Positions 43,562-52,252 of a stretch of 64,000 nucleotides of DNA are shown here, piece after piece. Below the pieces are notes generated by a model. The model was not told the origin of the DNA, did no database searches, and saw only the letters and a program-made list of their open reading frames with translations. This DNA comes from Amycolatopsis tolypomycina. GTDB lineage: Bacteria > Actinomycetota > Actinomycetes > Mycobacteriales > Pseudonocardiaceae. The stretch lies in NCBI RefSeq assembly GCF_900105945.1, contig NZ_FNSO01000003.1:868001-932000 (forward strand), read 5' to 3'. Within the stretch, counting starts at the first letter, position 1; each line of letters starts with the position of its first letter. Both the position numbers and the translations under genes were made by a program.

Positions 43562-44156
43562 CTCGGCGTCCCGGATTTGTCGTGCGCGCATGCGTGCCGG
43601 CCCGCATGAACTCGATCAACGCCGCTTGAATGCGAACGGCGTCACCGAGTCGGCCCTTCGTTGCCGTTGGCGATATCCACCAAGACACGACACCTGGTTT
43701 GACCCGGCTCGGAGGCAACGGCGTCAGCCCTCCAGGCCGGAGTAGCTCGACGCCATGGACCTTGGTCAACTCTGGCGCGAGCGCCGCACCGCGCTCGATG
43801 AAGAACCGGACACCGTCAGCAGCAAGAGCAACGGGGCCGACGGGAAGCGACATCAATCCGGTGATCTGTGATGCCGCAGGGGTCGGAACGCGGAGGACGT
43901 CAAACAGCTCGCCGACGGCCGTCAAGATGATGCGGGGGTACAGTGCCCACCACTCGGCGATCACGGTTAGGTCCGTCGTGGCCTGCTCGTCGTCAGCGGT
44001 CGGCTCGCAACACCCCAGCGGCTCGACGGTGACGGGGTGCCAGCTTGCCAGCCCGTCGCACACTGGGCCAGGCAGCACCGGCCAGCCGAGCTCGGCGTAG
44101 GCGACGGCGGCGTCGAGGAGCGACTCCGTTCGATGTCGTGAAGCAGCGATCGGCAT
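43536..44156 (-). CDS. Bifunctional DNA primase/polymerase-like (prim-pol) small protein
   Basis: The 206-residue product begins LLDAAVAYAELGWPVLPGPV, the start characteristic of the prim-pol N-terminal domain of integrative elements, and has further blocks typical of these short actinomycete versions (AEWWALYPRIILTAVGELFD, VPTPAASQITGLMSLPVGPV). Several catalytic acids of full prim-pol are not evident, and the protein is short. Prim-pol genes are replication genes of actinomycete integrative elements, so this small locus may be a relic of one. Confidence 0.65.
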   Translation of the reverse strand: MPIAASRHRTESLLDAAVAYAELGWPVLPGPVCDGLASWHPVTVEPLGCCEPTADDEQATTDLTVIAEWWALYPRIILTAVGELFDVLRVPTPAASQITGLMSLPVGPVALAADGVRFFIERGAALAPELTKVHGVELLRPGGLTPLPPSRVKPGVVSWWISPTATKGRLGDAVRIQAALIEFMRAGTHARTTNPGRRDGEPVGRA

Positions 44157-44183
44157 GGCGAGATTCCCTCTCGATGGTTTGAG

Positions 44184-44238
44184 TGCTGGTCCGCGCAGCC
44201 CGAGGGGTGGCGTCGCCGCGCGACCGCGCGGACCAGCA
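44184..44238. repeat. 13-bp perfect inverted repeat upstream of prim-pol
   Basis: tgctggtccgcgc (44184-44196) and gcgcggaccagca (44226-44238) flank a 29-nt loop in the leader of the prim-pol gene. It shares the ggaccagc core with the hairpin at 42572, which suggests a common regulatory or processing element. Confidence 0.45.
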
Positions 44239-44348
44239 GCGCAGGCGTACCGGGTAGTTCAGCCCGGTTCGCGCGACCTGCGCTTCTTTCTGTGTCCTGC
44301 GATGTCCGGCGCAGGACGCCCAGATGACCGTCGTGTCGATCGCACGAG

Positions 44349-44660
44349 CTAGCCGGTTGGGCACCTGGTGGCAGGGGCGACGTCGGGCGAACTACCCCGA
44401 CCACCAGGTTGACCGGGTGCTGAGGCCGCGAGCCAACGCCCACGCCTGGCGCGGCCCCGTACCAGGGATAGGGCCACCGCTCGCATCGCCCGGGCTCGTC
44501 TCGCAGCGCCTCGGCGGGCCGACCACCTGGCTGCCGCTGACAAGGAGGCGATGGCGACGAGCAACAACACCAAGGCGGCCGCTACCGAGAGTGGAATCGC
44601 GATCAGCACCATCACCATGACCTGGCCCGCTTCCTGGGTTCGCCTGTTCGTGCTCGTCAC
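44349..44660 (-). CDS. Small membrane protein with basic tail (103 aa)
   Basis: A hydrophobic N-terminal segment (VMVMVLIAIPLSVAAALVLLL) is followed by an Arg-rich region (RWSARRGAARRARAMRAV). Similar short Arg-tailed membrane proteins occur beside prim-pol and spread genes in actinomycete integrative elements. A GTG-started frame overlapping its stop (VPNRLARAIDTTVIWASCAG) leads into the prim-pol region and may be a further small gene. Confidence 0.45.
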   Translation of the reverse strand: MTSTNRRTQEAGQVMVMVLIAIPLSVAAALVLLLVAIASLSAAARWSARRGAARRARAMRAVALSLVRGRARRGRWLAASAPGQPGGRGSSPDVAPATRCPTG

Positions 44661-44819
44661 ACAGCGTGCTGGACAACTTTAGGTTCGCGTGGCCTCCGCT
44701 GACATCGGAACGTCGTGGCCGCTGACTTCCTCTGCCTTCTTCTGCCATCTGGCGATCAAGCTCGCCGACGCGGTGGTAGCGCCCTAACCTGGGACTTGTC
44801 CATGGTGACGGGAGAGACG

Positions 44820-46139
44820 ATGGTCGAGGACGAGCTGCCGCGTACGCGGCTTGCGCAGCTGATGAAGCAGCAGCACATGACCGTCCAAGACCTGCGTGAC
44901 CGCTATCGGGAGATCACTGGCACCGAGCTATCGGAACGGCAGGCGTACCGCTGGCTCGGCGGCGACATGAAGGGGCAGCCGTACCCGCATTCGCAGGCCG
45001 CTCTTGAACAGATGTTCTGCGAGTCGGCGGCTCGTTTGCTGGGCCCGCCGCATGGAAGCGGGCTTGTGCTTCAGGCACACCCGAACGACGTAATCGCCCC
45101 GCCGCACGATCCCGCGCGGCAGGACTGGCAACGGCAGGTCCTCGCCACGAGCGCCCAGCGGGCGCGCGAGTTCCTGAGCAGGACGGAGGTCCCCAACGTG
45201 GGTGCAGAAACACTCGACCAACTGACCGACGACGTTCGCGGGCTGACCGTCGACTACCAGCAGAAGCCGCTGGAAACCCTGCTCGGGAAGATGAGCGCGA
45301 CACAGAGTGAGATCTTCAGTCTCCTCGACGGTCGCCAGCGTCCAAGCCAGACCCTGGACCTGTTCCTGCTGGCAGGGGTGGCGTCTGGGCTCATGGCTCG
45401 CGCCGCCCACGACCTCAACTCGCCGCAAGAAGCGATGACCCACGCCCGCGCGGCATTTACCGCCGCCGACAACGCCGGCCATGACGGCCTGAAGGCCTGG
45501 GCGAAGGGACTGCAGTCGCTGATCGCGTACTGGGCAGGCCGCTACGACGACTCCGTTCGATACGCCGGCGAGGGCTCGCAGTTCGCGCAACGCAGCCGCA
45601 ACACCTCAGCGGTCTGGCTGGCAGCCGGCGAGGCGCGAACCCTAGCGGCGCTCGGCCGCTACGAAGAGGCTCGGGACGCCGTCAATCGAGCGACCGAAGC
45701 CCGGGACCAGGTCCGGCGCGACGATCTTGACGAGCTCGGCGGCTTCTGCACCTTCAACCGGCCACGTCAGCTGTACTACGCCGCGGAGGCACTGGCATGG
45801 GCCGGGCCCGACTACGCCGACCAGACCGAACAGTTCGCCCTGGAAGCCACTGCGGCGTACGAGGCCGCTCCTGCCTCGGAGCGGGCGTTTGGCGACGAAG
45901 CAGGTACGCGGTGCGCGCTGGCCATAGCGCGTATCACCAGTGGCGAGTTCGAAGGTGCAGCGGACGCGATGGCCGGCGTTCTCGCGCTGCCCGTAGCCCA
46001 GCGCACACACGGCGTCGTCACAGCCGTCGAGCACGTCGAGAACCGACTCGCCACCCTCGACGCGGACGGGCGCGCGATCGACGAACTCGGCGACTCGATG
46101 CGTTCATTCGCGTCTCAGCGACTGGCGCTGCCGCAGTGA
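44820..46139 (+). CDS. XRE-type regulator with C-terminal TPR-like domain
   Basis: The 439-residue product (ATG 44820 after GGGAGAG) begins with a DNA-binding-like helical domain (LAQLMKQQHMTVQDLRDRYR, ELSERQAYRWLGG). The remainder is a helical-repeat array with TPR-like units (HARAAFTAADNAGHDGLKAW, EARTLAALGRYEEARDAVNR), the layout of actinomycete regulators that respond to peptides or partner proteins. Stop and next start overlap as GTGA, so it is co-translated with an acetyltransferase. It may regulate the neighbouring biosynthetic operon. Confidence 0.8.
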   Translation: MVEDELPRTRLAQLMKQQHMTVQDLRDRYREITGTELSERQAYRWLGGDMKGQPYPHSQAALEQMFCESAARLLGPPHGSGLVLQAHPNDVIAPPHDPARQDWQRQVLATSAQRAREFLSRTEVPNVGAETLDQLTDDVRGLTVDYQQKPLETLLGKMSATQSEIFSLLDGRQRPSQTLDLFLLAGVASGLMARAAHDLNSPQEAMTHARAAFTAADNAGHDGLKAWAKGLQSLIAYWAGRYDDSVRYAGEGSQFAQRSRNTSAVWLAAGEARTLAALGRYEEARDAVNRATEARDQVRRDDLDELGGFCTFNRPRQLYYAAEALAWAGPDYADQTEQFALEATAAYEAAPASERAFGDEAGTRCALAIARITSGEFEGAADAMAGVLALPVAQRTHGVVTAVEHVENRLATLDADGRAIDELGDSMRSFASQRLALPQ

Positions 46140-46702
46140 CAACCACCGAGCCGACAGCACCCGATGGCGACGTCCTCCTGATGGGGCGACGGACGCGACT
46201 ACGCGAATTCCGCCATACGGACGGCGCCGCAGCGTTTTCGATCGTCGGAGACGACCGGGTCACCAAGTTCCTGTCGTTCGACAGTCGCAGCCCAGCCGCT
46301 GCACAAGAGATGATCGACGGGGCCCTTCAACGAGCCAAGTCTCAGCCTCGCAACGAGTTTTACCTGGCAATCACCCAGATGGATGACGACGCCTTGATCG
46401 GGACCTGTCGCCTGGCGCTGACCGGGGTGAAAGCCGCAAAGCTCGGCTACGCGGTAGCTGCAGACCACTGGGGCCATGGCTTCGCCACTGACGCGGTCAG
46501 CACCATGATGGACTTCGCGTTCGGCTCACTCGATCTCCACCGTGTTACCGCGGCGATCGGCCCGGACAACCTCGCCTCGCAAGCCGTAGTCGAGCACTTG
46601 GGTTTCACGCGCGAGGGCGTCCTGCGCGATCACGTATTCACCAACGGCGCATGGCGCGATTCGGTGCTCTACTCGGTGCTCCGCGACGAGTGGCCAGCAT
46701 GA
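46136..46702 (+). CDS. RimJ/RimL-type GNAT N-acetyltransferase
   Basis: The 188-residue product has the family start (LLMGRRTRLREFRHTDGAAA), motif A LGYAVAADHWGHGFATDAV and the C-terminal NLASQAVVEHLGFTREGVLR, DSVLYSVLRDEW. This branch acetylates protein N-termini, or antibiotics and other amines. GTG 46136 overlaps the TPR regulator stop. Confidence 0.85.
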   Translation: MTTTEPTAPDGDVLLMGRRTRLREFRHTDGAAAFSIVGDDRVTKFLSFDSRSPAAAQEMIDGALQRAKSQPRNEFYLAITQMDDDALIGTCRLALTGVKAAKLGYAVAADHWGHGFATDAVSTMMDFAFGSLDLHRVTAAIGPDNLASQAVVEHLGFTREGVLRDHVFTNGAWRDSVLYSVLRDEWPA

Positions 46703-47326
46703 CTACGAGTAGCTCAGCCCGCACGGGTAGACCGGCAGGTGAGCAGGTTGCCGGGGCCCCGGAATATCACCGGATCAAGGAACGGCGCCGGGATCATGTG
46801 ATGGCCATTGATTCAGCGAGGCGGTTGTTCGCGCTGTTTCTCGGCCAGATCGGCTACAACGAGTGCAGGCGCTCTCAGCCCGCGGTTAGGCCGACGGTGT
46901 GGTTGGCTGCAGCAATGGTTGGATCTTGTTGACAGGCGAGGTTTCCGCAGGACAGGGTTACTGGGTGAGACTGAACGGTATCGAATTCCTGCGGTCTGAC
47001 GTGGAGCAATTCTGTTGGAAGTTGACAGACCAACCGCCGACGGTGTCGGCGGTGACCCTAGACCGCCCAGATCCGACGATCGTGGCGTTGCGCGAAAATG
47101 GCCACGATCGTCGTAATTTGGCGAGCGTATTCTTCCAGCGAGATTCGACCCGACAGTGGTGTTGCTCCGTACGTGAGGACCGGCCGCGCGGATGACGGCA
47201 AATGCGTGCCCGGTGATCGCTGTATCGGCATTGGCGATCTATCTCCTGCAAGAAGATCAAGTGCGGTCTACACCGGAGGCGCGATCAACGCCCTAGCCGA
47301 ACGGGACAACGATAGAGGGGGCTTTC
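46703..47326. other. Upstream region of the biosynthetic operon
   Basis: 624 bp before the radical SAM gene. It should contain the operon promoter. No convincing gene fills it; a possible 98-residue frame (46899-47195) is listed separately. Confidence 0.4.
46899..47195 (+). CDS. Possible small ORF upstream of the radical SAM gene (98 aa)
   Basis: The frame has a fairly natural composition (GYWVRLNGIEFLRSDVEQFC, TVSAVTLDRPDPTIVALREN) but lower GC at third positions and no clear ribosome site. It may be a short gene, a degraded one, or leader sequence. No family recognised. Confidence 0.25.
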   Translation: MVGCSNGWILLTGEVSAGQGYWVRLNGIEFLRSDVEQFCWKLTDQPPTVSAVTLDRPDPTIVALRENGHDRRNLASVFFQRDSTRQWCCSVREDRPRG

Positions 47327-48442
47327 ATGACTGAGCACGCGTCCGACTCTTCGATGTCGGCGAAGGATCTGCGGCGCCGCATCGGTGAGCTGTCGCTGCG
47401 GCTGCGCACCCCAGACACGCAGGCGAAGCCCGCAGAGCCGCGATTCATCGATTTCGATGTGATTCGGCTGCCAAGCGGGACCCTGGCGGGTCGCAAGAAG
47501 GTGATCATCATGTCCGGTGGATGCTCCGTGCCGACGTGCACGATGTGCCCCTTCACCAACGAGAACAACTACGGCATCGATGGTGGGACGTCGCGGGAGA
47601 GCCTGCTGGAGCAGGTACGGCGAACGCTCGTACGAACAGCGGACGAGCCCGAATATGAGGTGCTGTCCCTCTACAACGACGGCAGTTTCTTCGCGCCGCG
47701 CGAGATACCCCGGGACGTGCAGGTAGAGATCGCCCGGGTGGTCGCCGCGGCCGGAGTCCGGCGTCTGGTCGTGGAATCGCTGCCGCAGTTCGTGACCGAG
47801 CCGGTGCTGCGCCCCTTCGTGGAGGCGCTGGGCACGGTGCAGCTTGAGATAGGTATCGGGTTGCAGTCCGCGGACGTGCTGGTGCGGGAGACGCTGGTGA
47901 ACACGCGGATCTCCCAGGTCTCGTTCGAGCGTGCGCTGAAGGTGATGGCTGACTTGGAAGTAGATGCGAAGATCTATCTGATGGTCAAGCCGCCGTTTCT
48001 GACCGACGGTGAGGCGGTAGCCGATGTCGTGCGGTCGGTCGACTACCTGACCGGGCTCGGCGTGCAGGGAATGACGCTGTGTCCGACACGGGTGTCCCGG
48101 AACACGGTGGCGTGGGAACTGTGGCAGGCCGGCCAGTACACACCCCCGAACCTGTGGACGGTGGTGGAGGCTATCCGCCGCGTCCATGAGCGACTCGCGG
48201 TGCGGGTGGCGTGCGTGAATCTGCGGGGGACCGATTTCGAGTCGATATTCCCGGACGCGTGCCCGAAGTGTGCAGACCGGGTGGTGGACGCGCTGATGCG
48301 GTTCGGGGAGACCGGTAATCCGGGAGACCTACCCAGGGATTGTGCTTGCCGGCCGCCGCTTCAGGTGGCGGAGCTCAATCATGCGGTCATCACCGCGCGC
48401 GCGGCGCAGCAACTGAACATCCTGGAGCGGGCGGGTGTCTGA
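47327..48442 (+). CDS. Radical SAM enzyme of the RaSEA/TIGR01210-like group
   Basis: The 371-residue product has a cluster motif of CxxxxCxxC form (SGGCSVPTCTMCPFTNENNY), as in archaeosine-synthase-associated and Elp3-related radical SAM enzymes, then YNDGSFFAPREIP, VVESLPQFVT, EIGIGLQSAD and VKPPFLTDGEAV, the core strands of this group. A C-terminal Cys set (FPDACPKCADRV, RDCACRPPL) may bind a second cluster or metal. AGGGGG precedes the ATG. First gene of the nine-gene operon. It presumably performs a radical C-C or C-N step on the cluster substrate, which is not identifiable. Confidence 0.8.
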   Translation: MTEHASDSSMSAKDLRRRIGELSLRLRTPDTQAKPAEPRFIDFDVIRLPSGTLAGRKKVIIMSGGCSVPTCTMCPFTNENNYGIDGGTSRESLLEQVRRTLVRTADEPEYEVLSLYNDGSFFAPREIPRDVQVEIARVVAAAGVRRLVVESLPQFVTEPVLRPFVEALGTVQLEIGIGLQSADVLVRETLVNTRISQVSFERALKVMADLEVDAKIYLMVKPPFLTDGEAVADVVRSVDYLTGLGVQGMTLCPTRVSRNTVAWELWQAGQYTPPNLWTVVEAIRRVHERLAVRVACVNLRGTDFESIFPDACPKCADRVVDALMRFGETGNPGDLPRDCACRPPLQVAELNHAVITARAAQQLNILERAGV

Positions 48443-49745
48443 ACGGATCGTGGCACCTGCGATGGGCGGGCCACCGCCGCGGTACCCGTCGCGGGGCTTC
48501 GACAAGGACCCGTTGGGCGTCATCGACCAGGGGCTCCGTCTGTGCGGGCCGATATTCCGGATGACGGTCGACGGAGCCGAGACAGTGCTCGTGGGCACCT
48601 CGGCCGGACTGGGAGAGCTGTTCGCGGCCGAACGTGGCCGCTTGGCGGTGCTGAACACCGCACTCGTTCATGACCTGTTTGGCCGGGCGGTGTTCAACCT
48701 CGCCGATGACGGCCACGCCGAAGCTCGGCGCCGGCTGCGTACTGCCCTCTCCGGCCGGGCCTTGTCCGGCTACGTTGTGCCTTTGCTGGAGGTCAGCGCA
48801 CCGGTGTCGATCCGGTGGGCGGAGCAGGGCGTCGTGGATCTGTGCGCGGCGGCGCGTGAAATCACCCTCGCCATGAGCACCCGAGTACTCCTGGGCATAC
48901 GTCCCGATGAGGTCGACGCGGATGAGTTCGCCACGGACTTCGGGCGGTTCGTCGCGGCCACCGAGGTGCGGCCTGGACGGTGCCGGTTCGCGGCGGCCCG
49001 ATACTGGGCTGGGCGCAGGGCTCGGCGGCGGCTGCATGCTCTGTTCGCCCGCCGCCCGGTCTCCGCCTTGGCGGGCGTGGACCCGGGCTCGGCGCTGCCG
49101 CGTTTGTCTTCCGCGTTCGAGAACGCGCCGACGGAGGCAGGTTTGCTGACCGACCATCTGCTGGCGCTGCTGATCGCGGCACGGGAGACGACGGCGAGCC
49201 TGATCACCTGGTGCCTGATCGAACTAGCTCGTCACAGTGAGCACGCCGAGCGTGCGGTCCCGGAGGCGCACGCCGCAGTGACGGAGCCGAGGTTGCTGGT
49301 GCGGCGAGACGCCCTGCCAACCCTGCGGGCTGTGCTCGCCGAGACCCAGCGCCTGCATTCGCCGAACCTGCTGTCGATGCGGGAGGCAGTGTGCCCGATC
49401 GAGTTGGGCGGCTATCACGTCCCGACCGGGATGCGGGTGGCCTACACCCCGTCGGCAGGGCACTTCGATCCCGAGGTGTTCCCTCAACCGCACGCGTTCC
49501 GGCCCGACCGGTTCCTGGCCGGGCCAGTTCCTGCGGTGCGGCTGTGGGCGTTCGGCGGCGGGGCGCACGCCTGCCTGGGCCGGCCGCTCGCCGAACTCAT
49601 GACCGTGACCGCGCTGGCATGCGCCCTGCACCAGGGCTTCCCGCGGCTGCCTGGAGGTCCTCCCGGCCAGCTGCGCTACCGGCCCGCCAAGATCCCCTTC
49701 GCCCCCGTGCCGTTCGTCCTCGAGCGTCAGGAATCCGCTCTATGA
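48435..49745 (+). CDS. Cytochrome P450 of the biosynthetic operon
   Basis: The 436-residue P450 has the I-helix ARETTASLIT, the ExxR motif in LAETQRLHSPN, FRPDRFLAG, and the heme loop AFGGGAHACLGRPLAEL. GTG 48435 overlaps the radical SAM stop by 8 bp. It is a third, distinct P450 of the window, with the canonical motifs the conservon enzyme lacks. It likely hydroxylates or desaturates an intermediate of this pathway. Confidence 0.9.
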   Translation: MSERIVAPAMGGPPPRYPSRGFDKDPLGVIDQGLRLCGPIFRMTVDGAETVLVGTSAGLGELFAAERGRLAVLNTALVHDLFGRAVFNLADDGHAEARRRLRTALSGRALSGYVVPLLEVSAPVSIRWAEQGVVDLCAAAREITLAMSTRVLLGIRPDEVDADEFATDFGRFVAATEVRPGRCRFAAARYWAGRRARRRLHALFARRPVSALAGVDPGSALPRLSSAFENAPTEAGLLTDHLLALLIAARETTASLITWCLIELARHSEHAERAVPEAHAAVTEPRLLVRRDALPTLRAVLAETQRLHSPNLLSMREAVCPIELGGYHVPTGMRVAYTPSAGHFDPEVFPQPHAFRPDRFLAGPVPAVRLWAFGGGAHACLGRPLAELMTVTALACALHQGFPRLPGGPPGQLRYRPAKIPFAPVPFVLERQESAL

Positions 49746-51025
49746 CCCGCATACCGCCCGATGTGCTCGCCATTCTGCGGCAGGTGGCCGCCCACCATGA
49801 GACCGGTCGGCAGCGACTGCACCTGGTGCCGAGTGAGAACAGGCTGTCGCTCGCCGCCCGCGTGCCACACCTGATGGAGGCTGCCATCCGGTACGCCTTT
49901 CCCGGCCCCGAGGGCGGCGGGGAGAACTGGGCGTGGCCGGGTCGGCAGGACCTGGTCGATATCGAGCGGGCTGTGGCCGTCCGGCTCGGCGCCCAGGTGG
50001 GTGCTCGGCACGTGAACCTTAAGCCCGTGTCCGGGGTGTCGGCGCTGACGGTGGCGCTCTCAGCCTTGGCTCACCCCGGGGATGCGGCGTTCAATCTGGC
50101 GGAGCGGGACGGCGGACACGGCTCGACTCGCTCCATCGGCACCCGCCTGGGGCTCGTGATGAAGGACCTGCCGGTCGCCCCGGCCACCTGCATGCTCGAC
50201 CTCGATGCCCTCGCGCAGCAGCTCGGCGGCGGCCCCGGACCACCGCTGGTGTACCTCGACGCGTTCATGTGCCTGTTCCCCCTGGACCTTGCCGGCCTGC
50301 GGGACGTGGTCGGCCCCGACACGGTGATCCACTACGACGCCTCCCACACCCTGGGCCTCATCGCGGGCGGCGCCTGGCAGAACCCGCTCGCCGAGGGCGC
50401 CGACAGCCTTGGCGGTTCCACCCACAAGACCTACCCCGGCCCGCACAAGGGGATCTTGGCCACCAACGACGCGGAACTGGCTGCCCGATTGAATGAGCAC
50501 GCGTCCCACTTCGTCTCTCATCACCATCCCGCGGACGTTGTCGCCCTGGCTGTGGCCGCCACTGAGATGGACGCGCGTGGCGCCCGGTACGCGCACACCA
50601 CGGTCGCCAACGCGCGCTGCCTCGGCACGGCTCTGGCCGAGCGCGGGTTCACGGTGTGCGGCGAGAAGGCCGGATTCACAGACTGCCATCAACTGTGGAT
50701 CGACATCGCGCCGCTGATGGACGCCGAGCAGGCGTCCCAGCGACTGGTCCACGCTGGCATTGTGGTCAACGCGATCCCCCTGCCGCACGTCGCTGCGCCC
50801 GCGGGGCTGCGCTTGGGCCTGCAGGAGGTGTCCTGGGCGGGGATGGGCGCAGCCGAGATGGACGAGTTGGCCGACATTTTCACCGCGGTGCTGCGCGACG
50901 GCCAGGACTCGCACGCCGTCGCGGCACGGACCCAGGCGCTGGTGGAGGCGTACCGCCCAGTCGATGAGGAGGAGCAGGTCCTGCGTGTGGCGCTGGCCGC
51001 CGCCGGAGTAGGGGGCGTGGTGTGA
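49742..51025 (+). CDS. SHMT-like PLP-dependent enzyme (glycine hydroxymethyltransferase or transaldolase type)
   Basis: The 427-residue product follows the SHMT fold: LHLVPSENRLSLAARVPHLM, YAFPGPEGGGENWAWPGRQD, HYDASHTLGLIAGG (PLP-binding Asp) and the Schiff-base lysine in GGSTHKTYPGPHKG. Divergent SHMT homologs in nucleoside antibiotic clusters act as L-threonine transaldolases that build beta-hydroxy amino acids on an aldehyde. The ATGA overlap with the P450 ties it to the operon. Catalytic direction is inferred, not shown. Confidence 0.82.
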   Translation: MTRIPPDVLAILRQVAAHHETGRQRLHLVPSENRLSLAARVPHLMEAAIRYAFPGPEGGGENWAWPGRQDLVDIERAVAVRLGAQVGARHVNLKPVSGVSALTVALSALAHPGDAAFNLAERDGGHGSTRSIGTRLGLVMKDLPVAPATCMLDLDALAQQLGGGPGPPLVYLDAFMCLFPLDLAGLRDVVGPDTVIHYDASHTLGLIAGGAWQNPLAEGADSLGGSTHKTYPGPHKGILATNDAELAARLNEHASHFVSHHHPADVVALAVAATEMDARGARYAHTTVANARCLGTALAERGFTVCGEKAGFTDCHQLWIDIAPLMDAEQASQRLVHAGIVVNAIPLPHVAAPAGLRLGLQEVSWAGMGAAEMDELADIFTAVLRDGQDSHAVAARTQALVEAYRPVDEEEQVLRVALAAAGVGGVV

Positions 51026-52197
51026 TCCCGAAGCGAATACCGGCAAGGGGCCTCTTTCTCGGCCCCGTGCACACGATGAACACGTTCGTGATCCGCCCGG
51101 ACTGCCGGGACTTCGTGGGCGGGATGCCCTGTCGGCACTCGCGGCCGTGCCACGGCTGCCCGCACCACGACCCCGTGAACTACCGGGTGCTGATCGTGAT
51201 GCTCGGCCTGCTCGGGGACATGCTCATCGCCTCCCCACTGCCCGCCCGGATTCGTGCCGAGCGACCCGGAGCACACATCACCTGGCTCGTAGACGAGGCG
51301 TGTGCCCCGATCCTGCGGATGAACCCCTACGTCGACGAGGTTCTCATCCACGACTGGGAGGCCGCCGCCCAGCTGCCGTCCCGCCGCTTCGACGCCGTCT
51401 ACTCCTTCGAACGGACCCCGTCCGCCGCAGCGCTGGTCGACCGCATCGACGCCGGGCACAAGGCCGGGCTCGCCTTCGGCGGCCCCCAGCATTCCCTCTA
51501 TCCGATGGGAGAAGCCGCCGTCCAGTTCTTCCGGCAAAACACCTGGAACGACTACCGCACCATTACCAATACCCAGACGTGGACAGAGCTGTACTTCGCC
51601 GTCGCCGGATACGAGTACGCGGGCGAGCCGTACGTCCTGCACGTGCCGGAAGCCGCCCAGCGGCGCGCGGAAGGGCTGCTCGGGGAGCGGACCGGCCCGC
51701 GGATCTGCCTGAACCTCGGCGGGTCGCTGCCCACGAAGCTGTGGCCCGAGCGGTACTGGGCCGAACTCGCCAACGCCCTGCTCGACCAGGACGCGCAATT
51801 GGCCCTCCTCGGAGGTCCCACCGACCGGGACGCGTGCGAGGCTCTGGTGCGGCACCTGCGGATGCGGGGCGCCGACGAGACGCGTGTGGCGTACGCCCCG
51901 CTCAGCCTGGAGGAATCCGCGGCGCTGCCGGGCCTTGTCGACACGGTGGTGACCGGCGACTCCTTCGGCTTCCACCTCGCCCTCGCACACGAGAAGCCGA
52001 CCGTGTTGCTGCTCGGGCCGAGCAACGGCGCCGAGGTGATCCCCAAGCATGTCGAGCACGTGACCGCGTTGCGGTCCACGTTGCCGTGCTCGCCATGCGC
52101 CCACCAGGTCGCCTGCGGCGGAGTCGGCGGCTGCATGGACACCATCGACCCCTCGGCCGTCATCAAGGCGACCCTCGACCACCTGACCACAGCCTGA
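51022..52197 (+). CDS. Family-9 (heptosyltransferase-type) glycosyltransferase with extra Cys motifs
   Basis: The 391-residue product has the GT9 pattern: VLIVMLGLLGDMLIASPLPA (donor loop with GD), ICLNLGGSLPTKLWPERYWA and VVTGDSFGFHLALAHEKPTV (VTxDS for the nucleotide). GT9 enzymes transfer heptose from ADP-heptose, matching the ADP-heptose genes downstream. A Cys-rich N-terminus (DCRDFVGGMPCRHSRPCHGC) is unusual and may bind metal; the CSPCxxxxxxCxxxxxxC tail occurs in GT9 generally. GTGA overlap with the SHMT-like gene. Confidence 0.88.
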   Translation: MIPKRIPARGLFLGPVHTMNTFVIRPDCRDFVGGMPCRHSRPCHGCPHHDPVNYRVLIVMLGLLGDMLIASPLPARIRAERPGAHITWLVDEACAPILRMNPYVDEVLIHDWEAAAQLPSRRFDAVYSFERTPSAAALVDRIDAGHKAGLAFGGPQHSLYPMGEAAVQFFRQNTWNDYRTITNTQTWTELYFAVAGYEYAGEPYVLHVPEAAQRRAEGLLGERTGPRICLNLGGSLPTKLWPERYWAELANALLDQDAQLALLGGPTDRDACEALVRHLRMRGADETRVAYAPLSLEESAALPGLVDTVVTGDSFGFHLALAHEKPTVLLLGPSNGAEVIPKHVEHVTALRSTLPCSPCAHQVACGGVGGCMDTIDPSAVIKATLDHLTTA

Positions 52198-52252
52198 ATC
52201 CCGCCACCACCCCGCGCGGCGGTGGCCATCGCGAGAAGGACGGAGCACACCG

